Positions 17,648-26,262 of a DNA stretch of 64,000 nucleotides are shown piece after piece. How positions within the stretch are numbered: position 1 is the stretch's first letter; each line of letters opens with the position of its first letter. Origin of the DNA: AAA164-E04 sp014239995 (lineage in GTDB: Bacteria; Verrucomicrobiota; Verrucomicrobiia; Limisphaerales; AAA164-E04); NCBI GenBank assembly GCA_029247315.1, contig JAQWLM010000107.1, forward strand, positions 1 through 64,000. Direction: 5' to 3'. The notes under the pieces are model-generated. The model saw only the letters and a list, made by a program, of their open reading frames with translations, was not told where the DNA came from and searched no databases. The translations under genes and the position numbers were made by a program.

Positions 17648-17692
17648 GAAAAAAGACTGACAGACGCAGACGGCTCAGACCGTCTGCGTCTG
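17648..17692 (-). terminator. Rho-independent terminator of the htrA gene
   Basis: A perfect 13-bp inverted repeat (17661-17673 with 17680-17692, loop 17674-17679) begins 8 bases past the htrA stop. Read on the minus strand it is followed, after five bases, by six T (complement of 17649-17654). Stem, short loop and T tract are those of an intrinsic terminator. Confidence 0.85.
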
Positions 17693-17699
17693 CCAATTT

Positions 17700-19202
17700 T
17701 CAACCCAGGGGCTTGTTCTGCATGATCCGATAGTTAGTCCTTCCTTCGCACCAAATCCGCAGGAGCTTGTCACTGTTTGAAAAATCGACTGCGTCTAGAT
17801 CCTCAAGGGAGACGAGTGGAACACGGTTCACCTCACTGAGCACACAACCGGGTCTTATACCTGCGCGCCATGCAGCTCCATCTTCCATGACAGCTTCTAC
17901 AAGCAGTCCTTCGACTTGTTTCGGTATCCGATATTCCCTGCGCACTTCTGGCGATAATTCACTGAAGCGCATGCCTGCAGGAGCATACGAATCCTGGTTT
18001 CGGGATTCCTTGAAACTCCACTGTGGTGCGGCTTCATTGAGTTCATCGAGTGAAACATCGATCAGGAGTTCTTCACCATCGCGGTTGAGTTTAAGTTGAT
18101 AACCACGATTCGGGGTGCATTGCGACACCTTGAGCTTGAGCGCACGGCTGTCAGGAATGGAGTGTCCATCAAATTCCAGTATCACATCACCTGAGCGAAG
18201 CCCTGCAGCTTCTGCCGGACTCTCAGGAATAACCTCAGCGATCACTGCACCTTGATTGGATTCAAGGTCAAAGAATCGACGCATCGCTGGGTTGACGTCC
18301 TGAATGTTCACCCCAAGATAACCCCTCACAACTCGACCGTTCGTAATGATGCTTTCCATGACGTTGCGTGCAAGGTTGACGGGAATGGCGAATCCGATAC
18401 CGATGTTACCACCCGAGCGACTGAGGATGGCTGTATTGATCCCAACCAAGCGGCCCTTGGCGTCAATAAGGGCACCCCCTGAGTTTCCTGGATTGATCGC
18501 AGCATCCGTCTGGATGAAATCTTCGTAGTCCAAGCCCATCTGGGCCCGCCCTTTGGCGCTGACCATGCCCATGGTGACGGTCTGTCCCACCCCGAATGGA
18601 TTACCAATGGCCAGGACAATGTCGCCTACCATGATTTGTTGGCTGTCTCCAATTTCAATGGGACTAAGGTTGTCTGCGTCGATCTTGAGCACGGCGACGT
18701 CCGACTTCGGATCCGCTCCTACGAGCCGAGCCACATATTCCTCGTTGTTTGGATTCAACACCACGCGCATTTCGCTCGAACCTTCAACCACGTGGTGATT
18801 GGTCAGTATGTAGCCCTCTGGTGAGACAATGACACCTGAACCCAATCCATTACCAGGGCGTGGCTGTGATCTATCTGGCAACGGGTAACCTGGCATCTGC
18901 TCATTGAAGAAGCGTTCCAGTCCCCCAGGCATGCGAGAACGACTTCCGCTGTTTCGGGAAGAGGTGTAGATCTTTACCACACTTGGAGAAACCTCCTCTA
19001 TGACCGGTGCAAAACTGACGCCAATGTTTCCATCACGGTTCAAGGGCTGGCGATTGATGTTAAGGCTGGCCTTGGGGCGTTTGGATTCAGACTCTGCACT
19101 GTTCATCCAGCTTGTAACAAGGGACCCTGTGACAGTGCTTGTGACGGTAATCACAAGTAACAGACGCGTTCTGCGACACATGGTGAGGAGTTTGTTCTTC
19201 AT
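17700..19202 (-). CDS. HtrA/DegP family periplasmic serine protease with two PDZ domains
   Basis: 500 residues from the ATG at 19202, chosen because it places a basic n-region and hydrophobic stretch (RRTRLLLVITVTSTVTGSLV) at the N-terminus. A GTG at 19259 and ATG at 19217 are also open, with no clear ribosome site for any. The trypsin-like domain has H137 (TNHHVV), D168 (SDVAVLK) and S241 (NPGNSGGALID). PDZ1 follows (about 300-390, GYLGVNIQDVNPAMRRFF) and a second, more divergent PDZ ends the protein. DegP-type enzymes degrade or refold misfolded envelope proteins. The neighbouring two-component system would be a plausible stress sensor, but a terminator separates the transcripts. Confidence 0.92.
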   Translation of the reverse strand: MKNKLLTMCRRTRLLLVITVTSTVTGSLVTSWMNSAESESKRPKASLNINRQPLNRDGNIGVSFAPVIEEVSPSVVKIYTSSRNSGSRSRMPGGLERFFNEQMPGYPLPDRSQPRPGNGLGSGVIVSPEGYILTNHHVVEGSSEMRVVLNPNNEEYVARLVGADPKSDVAVLKIDADNLSPIEIGDSQQIMVGDIVLAIGNPFGVGQTVTMGMVSAKGRAQMGLDYEDFIQTDAAINPGNSGGALIDAKGRLVGINTAILSRSGGNIGIGFAIPVNLARNVMESIITNGRVVRGYLGVNIQDVNPAMRRFFDLESNQGAVIAEVIPESPAEAAGLRSGDVILEFDGHSIPDSRALKLKVSQCTPNRGYQLKLNRDGEELLIDVSLDELNEAAPQWSFKESRNQDSYAPAGMRFSELSPEVRREYRIPKQVEGLLVEAVMEDGAAWRAGIRPGCVLSEVNRVPLVSLEDLDAVDFSNSDKLLRIWCEGRTNYRIMQNKPLG

Positions 19203-19375
19203 GTTGGAATGTGGCATGGGAGGGAGACTTTCTAGTTTCTTCACACGACAAGAGAACACATCAACCTCTCATCAACATTGCCGCTCCATGACAAATATGT
19301 AATCAAATATGCGAGGATGACAATGATAAGTCCCTCCAAATCAACTCAGTTACACCGAGATTGATCCCTGATGTT

Positions 19376-20092
19376 TTACAAAGATGCTTTATCCCCGGGA
19401 AAACAAAACTCGCCCTGACACGGAGGAGTCTGTGCGGGCTGAATGCAACGTTCCGTGTCGTTTTCAACACTGTTGACATGGGTTGATACGGGATATGTCC
19501 GCATCCCTGTCTGCGCAAAGGGTCGTAACAGGGACTGCAAATCAGAAGGATCCTGCAAATCAGGATTCAACCAGCACTTCCAACAGTGCATGGGAAGAAT
19601 GACCGGCATGCGAGGATGCAATTTTTCAGTGAGGTCATTGGCTTCAGTAGTCAAGATCGTGAATGTCTCCAGGACCTCCCCATCCCCCTTGAACCACTTA
19701 TCCCACAACCCGGCTAGAGCAAAGGCACGCTCGTCCTTCATCATGATGCGCCAAGGAACTTTGTGCCGATCGATGGTTTGCCACTCAAAATAGCTGTCAG
19801 CAAGTACCAGGCATCTTCGTCGACGAAACGAATCCCTGAAACTTGGTTTCAAAGCCACGGTTTCGGATCGAGCGTTGATCGTTGCATGTTCAGTGACAGG
19901 CCTCCTTGCCCAGGATGGAACGAGACCCCAGCGAAGTTCCTCCATGACTGGATCCTGAGAACCCATCTTCCGGACGACCACTGCATTCTGCCCGGGCGCA
20001 ATGTTATAGCGAGGTTTCGAGCATCTGGAAACCATGTCTAATGGTGTTGTCACCACTTTTGGATTACCAAGATATGTATACCTGCCACACAT
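19376..20092 (-). CDS. SOS response-associated protein, HMCES/YedK family (SRAP domain)
   Basis: 238 residues. The start is fixed by function: M-C-G-R-Y at 20092 gives the catalytic cysteine at position 2, which becomes the N-terminus after methionine removal. An upstream extension to 20263 would destroy this. Other SRAP residues are visible: N in TINARSET, E in SYFEW, and H in KLHPRMPVILP. The family forms a covalent thiazolidine crosslink with abasic sites in single-stranded DNA and shields them. It is on the same strand as htrA with 116 bases between them. Regulation by LexA cannot be judged; I saw no clear LexA box. Confidence 0.92.
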   Translation of the reverse strand: MCGRYTYLGNPKVVTTPLDMVSRCSKPRYNIAPGQNAVVVRKMGSQDPVMEELRWGLVPSWARRPVTEHATINARSETVALKPSFRDSFRRRRCLVLADSYFEWQTIDRHKVPWRIMMKDERAFALAGLWDKWFKGDGEVLETFTILTTEANDLTEKLHPRMPVILPMHCWKCWLNPDLQDPSDLQSLLRPFAQTGMRTYPVSTHVNSVENDTERCIQPAQTPPCQGEFCFPGDKASL

Positions 20093-20544
20093 GGGGAAGT
20101 ATTCTGAAATCAAAAAAGCATTTCGCGACAATTTGTTTACCCAGGCCTTCGGAGGGGTGTAAATAGTCTGGTGCGCTTGCATGCAGGAAGCAGAGCATGA
20201 AATCTTTTCCGATTTGAAATATCTGAACCCCTTCGACAGCGAACAAGTGCCTAACCGTCCCACACCAGTCGAAATCGTGTGTTCAAGACCCGATTAAATC
20301 GATGAAGCACCCCTGCCCCCTGATAAACTGTCTCATCCAAAGGACATGAAACAAGCAGTCTGTTCAAAACACACAGCATGCATGCTCAAAGATGATCCCC
20401 CCTTAACTCTTGATCCATGACCTACCTGAATGGTCAAAGCGATCGATAAAAACACCCTTTCACCGTATCCTTATGGTGAAATATAGAGACATACTTGAAA
20501 TTCGCCATTGAAAAATTGTCAGCAACAACCGATACCTTCCTCTT
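20093..20544. other. Intergenic region (452 bases) between yedK-like and mnmE units
   Basis: Divergent genes flank it, so it should hold promoters in both directions. I found no convincing gene, tRNA or riboswitch here. The only structure I can point to is the short inverted repeat at 20458-20481. Confidence 0.5.
20458..20481. repeat. Short inverted repeat upstream of the mnmE unit
   Basis: TTTCACC, ten bases, then GGTGAAA: a perfect 7-bp inverted repeat 63 bases before the small gene at 20545. Its size fits an operator for a dimeric repressor or an RNA hairpin; no T tract follows, so it is not a typical terminator. Chance occurrence is quite possible. Confidence 0.3.
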
Positions 20545-20805
20545 ATGACAAAAACAGAGTCCGAGGTTCTGGAAAGTCTCAATTCGCTCATGGAGGCAGT
20601 AGGACAAATGGGGAATCAAACAGAAAAACCCGATCTGCAGGCCATGTTTGCAAGGATCGACCAACAAACCGATTTACTTCCGGATGGAACCCATCCGGTT
20701 CTCCTCCATTACCTGCAAAAAAAGAGTTATGAAAAGGCACGGCTTTTCCTCCTCGGACGTGATGGGGAAAACGCCTCTGGGAATTGCCACGGCCACCGGG
20801 TTTGA
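20545..20805 (+). CDS. Small protein of unknown function upstream of mnmE
   Basis: 86 residues, soluble and rather acidic in its first half, with the recognisable core PDGTHPVLLHYLQKKSYEKARLFLLGRD. That core looks constrained: it resembles short proteins that sit before mnmE in related bacteria, though this is from memory and not checked. The gene ends 16 bases before the mnmE start and is in a different frame from it, so it would be the first gene of the unit. No membrane segment, signal or cysteine cluster. Function unknown. Confidence 0.55.
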   Translation: MTKTESEVLESLNSLMEAVGQMGNQTEKPDLQAMFARIDQQTDLLPDGTHPVLLHYLQKKSYEKARLFLLGRDGENASGNCHGHRV

Positions 20806-20821
20806 TAAGGTTCGGTGCCTC

Positions 20822-22210
20822 ATGAAACCCACCCTACAGTCGGCTCAGGATACAATCGCAGCCATTGCCACCCCCATCGGTGAATCCGGACTTGCTGTGA
20901 TACGCATTTCTGGCCCGGAAGCCTTGCAAACGGTGGACAAATGTTTTGCTCCCATTGGGTCCACATCCACACGCCCAACAAAAGCATCTTCCCACACGAT
21001 TCAATATGGACGCATCATGGATCATGAACAACATATCGACGAGGTTATGATCAGCGTCTTTCGTGCACCCCGCACCTTCACGCGCGAGGACACGGTTGAA
21101 ATATCCACACACGGCGGTATTTTGCCGGCCAAACTTGTGATGGAAACCCTCCTCCAGTGGGGTGTTCGCATGGCTGCTCCTGGGGAATTCACGCTTCGAG
21201 CCTTCCTCAATGGACGTATCGACCTCACCCAGGCCGAGGCCGTGGCCGACGTTATTCATTCCCGCACTGAACGTGCCCTCACTGCTGCCAACGAACAGCT
21301 GGCCGGGAAATTGGGAAACAAGGTCAGGCAATTGCGTGATGAGCTATTGGCCTTGCTCGCTCATATCGAAGCTCATATTGACTTTCCGGATGAAGATATT
21401 TCTCCTGATACCAAACAACAAATGGAGCATAGAATCCTTTCCGCGCGTTCCTTTATGGATGCCCTTCTGTCAACTTCACGCGAAGGCCGGGTCCTGCGGC
21501 AAGGTGTAAGGGCCGTCATCGTGGGACGCACAAATGCTGGGAAATCGAGCCTTCTGAACGAACTTCTGGGCCAAGAACGGGCTATCGTTTCGGACGTGGA
21601 GGGCACGACAAGGGACACCATTGAAGAAATGGCAAATATTCGTGGAATCCCCATTATTTTCATCGACACTGCTGGCCTGCGGGAATCCAGTGATCCCATC
21701 GAGAAGGAGGGGATCCGCCGCAGCAAAAAGAGTATCAAAGAGGCAGAACTCGTACTTCATATTGTCGATGGCTCAAGACCGCTGCGACAGGAGGATCTGG
21801 ACTTTATCGAGCAGCATCAGGCAAAACAAAGGATTCACATCCTTAACAAGTCTGACCTTTCCGTCCACTCTTCCTATCAGGCTGAACCCACCATCAACTG
21901 GATCCCCTTATCCTGTGAAACTCATGATGGTGTGGAGACATTACGCGAAGCTATCTACAAGGCAGTATGGTCAGGGAAGGTTCCAACGGAAATGCTCGAG
22001 GTGATGATCAACAGCCGACATCAGGATGCATTAAAACGAGGACTTTGCTCCCTGAAGGAGGTGAGTCAGGGACTTTCCACAGGGCTTGGACTCGAGCTTG
22101 TGGCCATGGATCTTCGTATCAGCATTGGAGCGATCGGGGAAATTGTAGGGGAAACGACCACCGATGATCTACTGGACTCTATTTTTAGTCAATTTTGCCT
22201 TGGCAAATAA
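20822..22210 (+). CDS. mnmE: tRNA uridine-5-carboxymethylaminomethyl(34) synthesis GTPase MnmE
   Basis: 462 residues from the ATG at 20822 (the frame is open further upstream but has no family similarity). The N-terminal tetrahydrofolate-binding domain starts DTIAAIATPIGESGLAVIRI. The G domain (about 220-380) shows G1 GRTNAGKSS, G2 EGTTRD, G3 DTAGLRE and G4 NKSDL. The protein ends with the FCLGK cysteine motif, required for the modification reaction. With MnmG (not in the window) it places cmnm5 groups on wobble uridine 34 of certain tRNAs. Complete and typical. Confidence 0.96.
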   Translation: MKPTLQSAQDTIAAIATPIGESGLAVIRISGPEALQTVDKCFAPIGSTSTRPTKASSHTIQYGRIMDHEQHIDEVMISVFRAPRTFTREDTVEISTHGGILPAKLVMETLLQWGVRMAAPGEFTLRAFLNGRIDLTQAEAVADVIHSRTERALTAANEQLAGKLGNKVRQLRDELLALLAHIEAHIDFPDEDISPDTKQQMEHRILSARSFMDALLSTSREGRVLRQGVRAVIVGRTNAGKSSLLNELLGQERAIVSDVEGTTRDTIEEMANIRGIPIIFIDTAGLRESSDPIEKEGIRRSKKSIKEAELVLHIVDGSRPLRQEDLDFIEQHQAKQRIHILNKSDLSVHSSYQAEPTINWIPLSCETHDGVETLREAIYKAVWSGKVPTEMLEVMINSRHQDALKRGLCSLKEVSQGLSTGLGLELVAMDLRISIGAIGEIVGETTTDDLLDSIFSQFCLGK

Positions 22211-22262
22211 GTGCTGATTCCCCCATCTGCAGAAAGCTGGCATTTCTCCGGGCTCACACCAT

Positions 22263-22637
22263 TTAGGGGGACGTGGGGGCTGGAATCATGGATATTTGAC
22301 CCTTTTCTGAGTCATAAAGGAACTTTCTGCCATGGGGCGGAACTGGAGCTTGGGCCAGGAACTCTTTTGAAACAAGTTCGGCAAGGTCCCGGGGGAAACG
22401 TCCCTCCAGGGTCTGGAATGATACAATGGCCTGCCTGATGGGTGCCATTTCAATGGTTCCCCTTGCATACTTATCCGCCTTGGCAATGGCACCCAGGTAA
22501 TCCCCCTCGTGTGTCTTTTCTGTCTGAGCCTCTTCCGTGGCCGAGACGGGAATATGCTCGCCTACCGTGCTTACTTCCTTCACCCCACACCCGAAGCACT
22601 GAAGAAGCATCAAGCCTATCATGCTGTAATTTTTCAT
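22263..22637 (-). CDS. Small putative lipoprotein with pseudopilin-like C-terminus
   Basis: 124 residues. A short hydrophobic N-terminus (MIGLMLLQCFGCG) ends in a lipobox-like FGC, though the -3 residue is Cys and not the usual Leu, so lipidation is likely but not certain. The C-terminal 60 residues (IVSFQTLEGRFPRDLAELV, then YDSEKG) resemble the globular end of type II secretion pseudopilins. It starts one base after the stop of the AsmA-like gene, so expression is tied to it. It ends 52 bases from the convergent mnmE stop. Function unknown; an envelope role is inferred from its neighbours. Confidence 0.68.
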   Translation of the reverse strand: MKNYSMIGLMLLQCFGCGVKEVSTVGEHIPVSATEEAQTEKTHEGDYLGAIAKADKYARGTIEMAPIRQAIVSFQTLEGRFPRDLAELVSKEFLAQAPVPPHGRKFLYDSEKGQISMIPAPTSP

Positions 22638-22638
22638 A

Positions 22639-25600
22639 TCATTCCTGCTGCTGGGAGGGAGGTGACTTTTTCGGCGCGCCAGATCCCAAAGCCTTATTGA
22701 GAATATTAAGGGGATTCACCTCCTTCAATAACTTTGGCAAAAGCGGGCCACTTGCATTCTCCTCAGTTTCCCCGTCTACCTCCTGGTCCACCTTCTGTGC
22801 CTCGTTCACGCCAGTTAACAAGCCCTTGACATCCTTAAGAACCTTAACCGCACTCTCACCCACTTGCTTGGGTAGCCCTACAGCAGCCTTGACAGCATCC
22901 TGTCCTACACTCAAGGGAAGCCCTGCAGCTGCCTTGAGTCCCAGTCCGGCCAAGGCTGCATTATCCCATTTTCGCTGATAATTTCCCAACGTTCCCTCCA
23001 GCTTCACAAAACGAGGCAACTTGACAAATGGCGTGTCCTTGGATTTCCCGGCAGACAAAAACCCCACATTCTTGGCCAAGGAACGTTCAAGATAAAGATC
23101 AATGGGCAGATGGATCACGCTGTTCGTCAAGACAGGTGCCAACTGAACTTCACCATCTGCATGCACCTGGAATGTATCAGAAAGGATACGAGCCTCGCGC
23201 AGTTCCAATGTCTGGTTTTGGATCTTCATCTTGCCTTCCACACCATGAATGGGAGACTTCAGGAGACCTGGGAGGCGCAACACCCCGGTAATGGGTTTCA
23301 AGACTCCCGTAAAAGGGGCCCACATCTTTGAGAAAAGGCTTTTTTCAAGCCGCTGCACATGAATACCTGCATCGGTGTAGTTAAAGGAAGCGGTGCCTTC
23401 CATATTTTCCTGCAGAACGGGTAAGGTAAACCCCATTCCCTTCAAAGATACTTGGCTTGTAAGCAGCCCTTGCAATTTACCTGTTTGGCCTGCTGCAAAA
23501 TCGCCCGTTATTGCCCCAAGAGGCACTTTTTCAAAATCCAGATCCCCCGTATAGGAAGGCTCTGGATTTGAAAAATCGACTTTGAACCCTGCGCTGACGG
23601 GGCCCTCGTTCAGAACCATTTTCACGGGCGTGGCAAGCACCATGTTGGTTTGGTATAACACTCTGCCCTGCAGCGATTCAATGATAAGGTCATGAACCTG
23701 TAATCTATCGATGTCGAACGACATGTCCAATTCCCCTATCGCTAATCCTAATCCTGGGAATGTGTTTATGTGTCGATCCCCTCCCGGTTCCACAGAGGAA
23801 TCCTCTGGCTCTTGCGAACCTGAGGACAGATCCATTTGATCCCCACTCCACAGTCCAGTGTAGGGTGTAAGGTCGAGGGACTCCGCATTGAGTTTCAGGG
23901 AACCCGCTGAGTCCATCGAAAACTCCATCGGCAATGTTCCTTCCAGACGCAGGGTATTATCTCCCTGCTGGGTAGCTGGCAGTTTTAAGGAAAATTCTCG
24001 CATGCGGATTTGTTCCCTGTCCCATCCCGCGTCCACTTCCAGATAGGCATGCATTCCTTGCAGGGGATCGGACAGCCCCTCCTGGTTTTCTTTGTGCTTC
24101 AAGCCAATTGAGCCCTTGAAGGAATGTTCAGCAGATGTATCGATCATCAAGCGCCCGTCTATCAGGGCATCCAGATGGTTCAGATCTCCAATTTGCGGCA
24201 GGGAACTCAGCAATGGTTTCAAGTCAGCGGCATCCAATGACGATGAGCTCAGCTCGAACATTCCCTGCATGGCCTCGAGATCCAGGTTCCCATTGATCTT
24301 TATCTCACCCCCTTGATTGCCGGGAAAGCCAAGGTCCAAACCACGCACACTGAGTGCTTGATCCTGGAGCGATGCTTCCCCTCCAAGGGAGATGGAGTAG
24401 TCTTCAAATTGAAATGGATCACAACGGCCATTGAGCTCCCCAAGGCGTACCTGGAGTGTCGCCATGGAGGTGTCGTTGGTATGATTAAGAGTAAAGGCAA
24501 AGGAGGTTTCACCCGAATCGAGATCAAGAGACGCATGTTCGAAAATGAGCCCCAGACGAGCAAGGTTTCCCCTGCCATCTAGCTGCACCTCTGATGCATC
24601 TGAGGCTGAATGATATTCACCTGCCCCCCCAAGGGTAAGTATTTGTCCAGCCGATGGATGTTCCCATGTCGCTCGTGCCTCCTTCAGTTCAATCGGTACG
24701 GACGCCCCACCCAGCAAGTGAAACCGGAGATCTATGTGCCCTAGGTCAGTGGAGCGTCCCCCTATCATCCACTGGACGTCCCCGGCATGGGCCTCCAGCA
24801 CGGCCTCAACACCATGATCAGCATTTTCAGACTTGAGTTTTAAATGTCCATTCATCCTTCCCCCGGCAAGCATCTCCGGGGTGAAGGCATGCCAGGATGC
24901 GAGGTCAACGTCGATCATCTCCAGCTCGAATATGCCGCTGGGGATGGATACCCCTTTGGTTTGAAATAACAGCTGTGTCGGTTGCAGCAGATGCCCCGTG
25001 AGCCACTTTTTGCCTTGATCATGCGAATGGAAGTCGCATTTCTGGAATTGAAGTGCTTCCGCATCGCGACTGTAATCACAATGGCTTTCGACTTCCAAAT
25101 CCAAGGAAGGGGACCACAAACCTCCATTTGCCACGGAAAATCCTCTTAGATCCAAGAGCCCCTGAATAGAAACAGCACTCCCCGCATTGGTGATATCGAC
25201 GGTGTATTCTGCATTCAATCCATCTGCCTTGTATGGATGTCCAATGATGCTTGAACCCAGCATCAGGCTTTCCTTAGTCAGGTCGTTCAGGGAAATCTCA
25301 AGGCGACCCTCAGCAGGTGATAATTGAAGAGGCCCCGTGATTTGCATTTTGCCGGCAGAAACTCCATTGCGGTTCATGACAAGACTTGCATCCATCATCC
25401 CACCAGGTTCAAGGGCGAAGGTCCAGAGTCCGTCAAGTCCGTCAAGATCAGCGTAAGGAGCATGGACGGCATGGGTCTTCAGTGCGCCTGAAAAGTCCAA
25501 TGCAGCAGGAAGAAGTGACTTATCGATGCTGAAGTCCCCGACCATGGAGAAATCCGTGGCAATGAATGGAACGACCTCATTGTCCTTTGTGTCGCCTGAT

Positions 25601-26244
25601 GCTCGAAAACGCATGACTGATTGGAGGTTCAGGGTACCGGATGCATCCTGTCCAAAGTTGGAAATTCGGCATGAGTCCAGTTCCATTTCGAACTCCTTCT
25701 GAGTGCCATCAACCTGTTCCTGCCGGTATGCCAAGTGGGCTTCCTCGATTGAGATTTTCTTAAGTTCCAGAATCGGCAGCGGGCTGTCTGAACCCGAGGG
25801 AATGGTCTCCAGCCATTGGGATATCTGACTCGAGCCATCTGGTTTTTCCACAACGGTGAAGCTCGTCCCGACCACCTGCAGTTCTTCCATGCGAATGGTC
25901 CCGCCCAAAAGTGAAGGCAGGCTGTAACGGATAGTGACGCTTTCAAGGGATATCAGAGGGTCCCCATCGCGTGATGAGAGATTCAAACCTTTCATCGAGA
26001 TACCCTTGAATGGACTGAAGGCAATCTCTTCCACCTCCATATCGGCAGCCATGCTTTCTTCAGCCATGGGAATGAGGAAGGTGCGTACAAACGAGGCGCT
26101 GGCCAGGTAGCCATAGCCTGTCAGGAGGATCAATGACACGAAGCAGGATGCGTAGACCCATCGGCGCTTCCAGAAGGTGTTTTTTTGATTCTTCAATTTT
26201 TCAAGATGTTCGGAAGATGCGGCGTGGGGGGTGGTAGCAGGCAT
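22639..26244 (-). CDS. AsmA-like large envelope protein
   Basis: 1201 residues from the ATG at 26244, preceded by AAAGGA at a good distance; a TTG at 26262 is also in frame. One membrane helix near the N-terminus (about 35-57) anchors it in the inner membrane. The rest is a long beta-rich periplasmic chain with AsmA hallmarks: VEEIAFSPFKGISMKGLNL after the helix, and GITGDFAAGQTGKLQGLLTS and FNYTDAGIHVQRL in the C-terminal third (AsmA-like C domain). AsmA/YhdP/TamB-type proteins form hydrophobic grooves that carry phospholipid to the outer membrane. The last 120 residues are Ala/Gly/Lys-rich and of low complexity. It lies between hldD and a lipoprotein gene. Confidence 0.75.
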   Translation of the reverse strand: MPATTPHAASSEHLEKLKNQKNTFWKRRWVYASCFVSLILLTGYGYLASASFVRTFLIPMAEESMAADMEVEEIAFSPFKGISMKGLNLSSRDGDPLISLESVTIRYSLPSLLGGTIRMEELQVVGTSFTVVEKPDGSSQISQWLETIPSGSDSPLPILELKKISIEEAHLAYRQEQVDGTQKEFEMELDSCRISNFGQDASGTLNLQSVMRFRASGDTKDNEVVPFIATDFSMVGDFSIDKSLLPAALDFSGALKTHAVHAPYADLDGLDGLWTFALEPGGMMDASLVMNRNGVSAGKMQITGPLQLSPAEGRLEISLNDLTKESLMLGSSIIGHPYKADGLNAEYTVDITNAGSAVSIQGLLDLRGFSVANGGLWSPSLDLEVESHCDYSRDAEALQFQKCDFHSHDQGKKWLTGHLLQPTQLLFQTKGVSIPSGIFELEMIDVDLASWHAFTPEMLAGGRMNGHLKLKSENADHGVEAVLEAHAGDVQWMIGGRSTDLGHIDLRFHLLGGASVPIELKEARATWEHPSAGQILTLGGAGEYHSASDASEVQLDGRGNLARLGLIFEHASLDLDSGETSFAFTLNHTNDTSMATLQVRLGELNGRCDPFQFEDYSISLGGEASLQDQALSVRGLDLGFPGNQGGEIKINGNLDLEAMQGMFELSSSSLDAADLKPLLSSLPQIGDLNHLDALIDGRLMIDTSAEHSFKGSIGLKHKENQEGLSDPLQGMHAYLEVDAGWDREQIRMREFSLKLPATQQGDNTLRLEGTLPMEFSMDSAGSLKLNAESLDLTPYTGLWSGDQMDLSSGSQEPEDSSVEPGGDRHINTFPGLGLAIGELDMSFDIDRLQVHDLIIESLQGRVLYQTNMVLATPVKMVLNEGPVSAGFKVDFSNPEPSYTGDLDFEKVPLGAITGDFAAGQTGKLQGLLTSQVSLKGMGFTLPVLQENMEGTASFNYTDAGIHVQRLEKSLFSKMWAPFTGVLKPITGVLRLPGLLKSPIHGVEGKMKIQNQTLELREARILSDTFQVHADGEVQLAPVLTNSVIHLPIDLYLERSLAKNVGFLSAGKSKDTPFVKLPRFVKLEGTLGNYQRKWDNAALAGLGLKAAAGLPLSVGQDAVKAAVGLPKQVGESAVKVLKDVKGLLTGVNEAQKVDQEVDGETEENASGPLLPKLLKEVNPLNILNKALGSGAPKKSPPSQQQE

Positions 26245-26262
26245 GTTTAAAGATCCTTTCAA

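Noticed and set aside
20230..20310. tRNA-like 3' half near GTGTGTTCAAGACC
   Set aside because: The flanking bases do not pair to form a T arm or acceptor stem.
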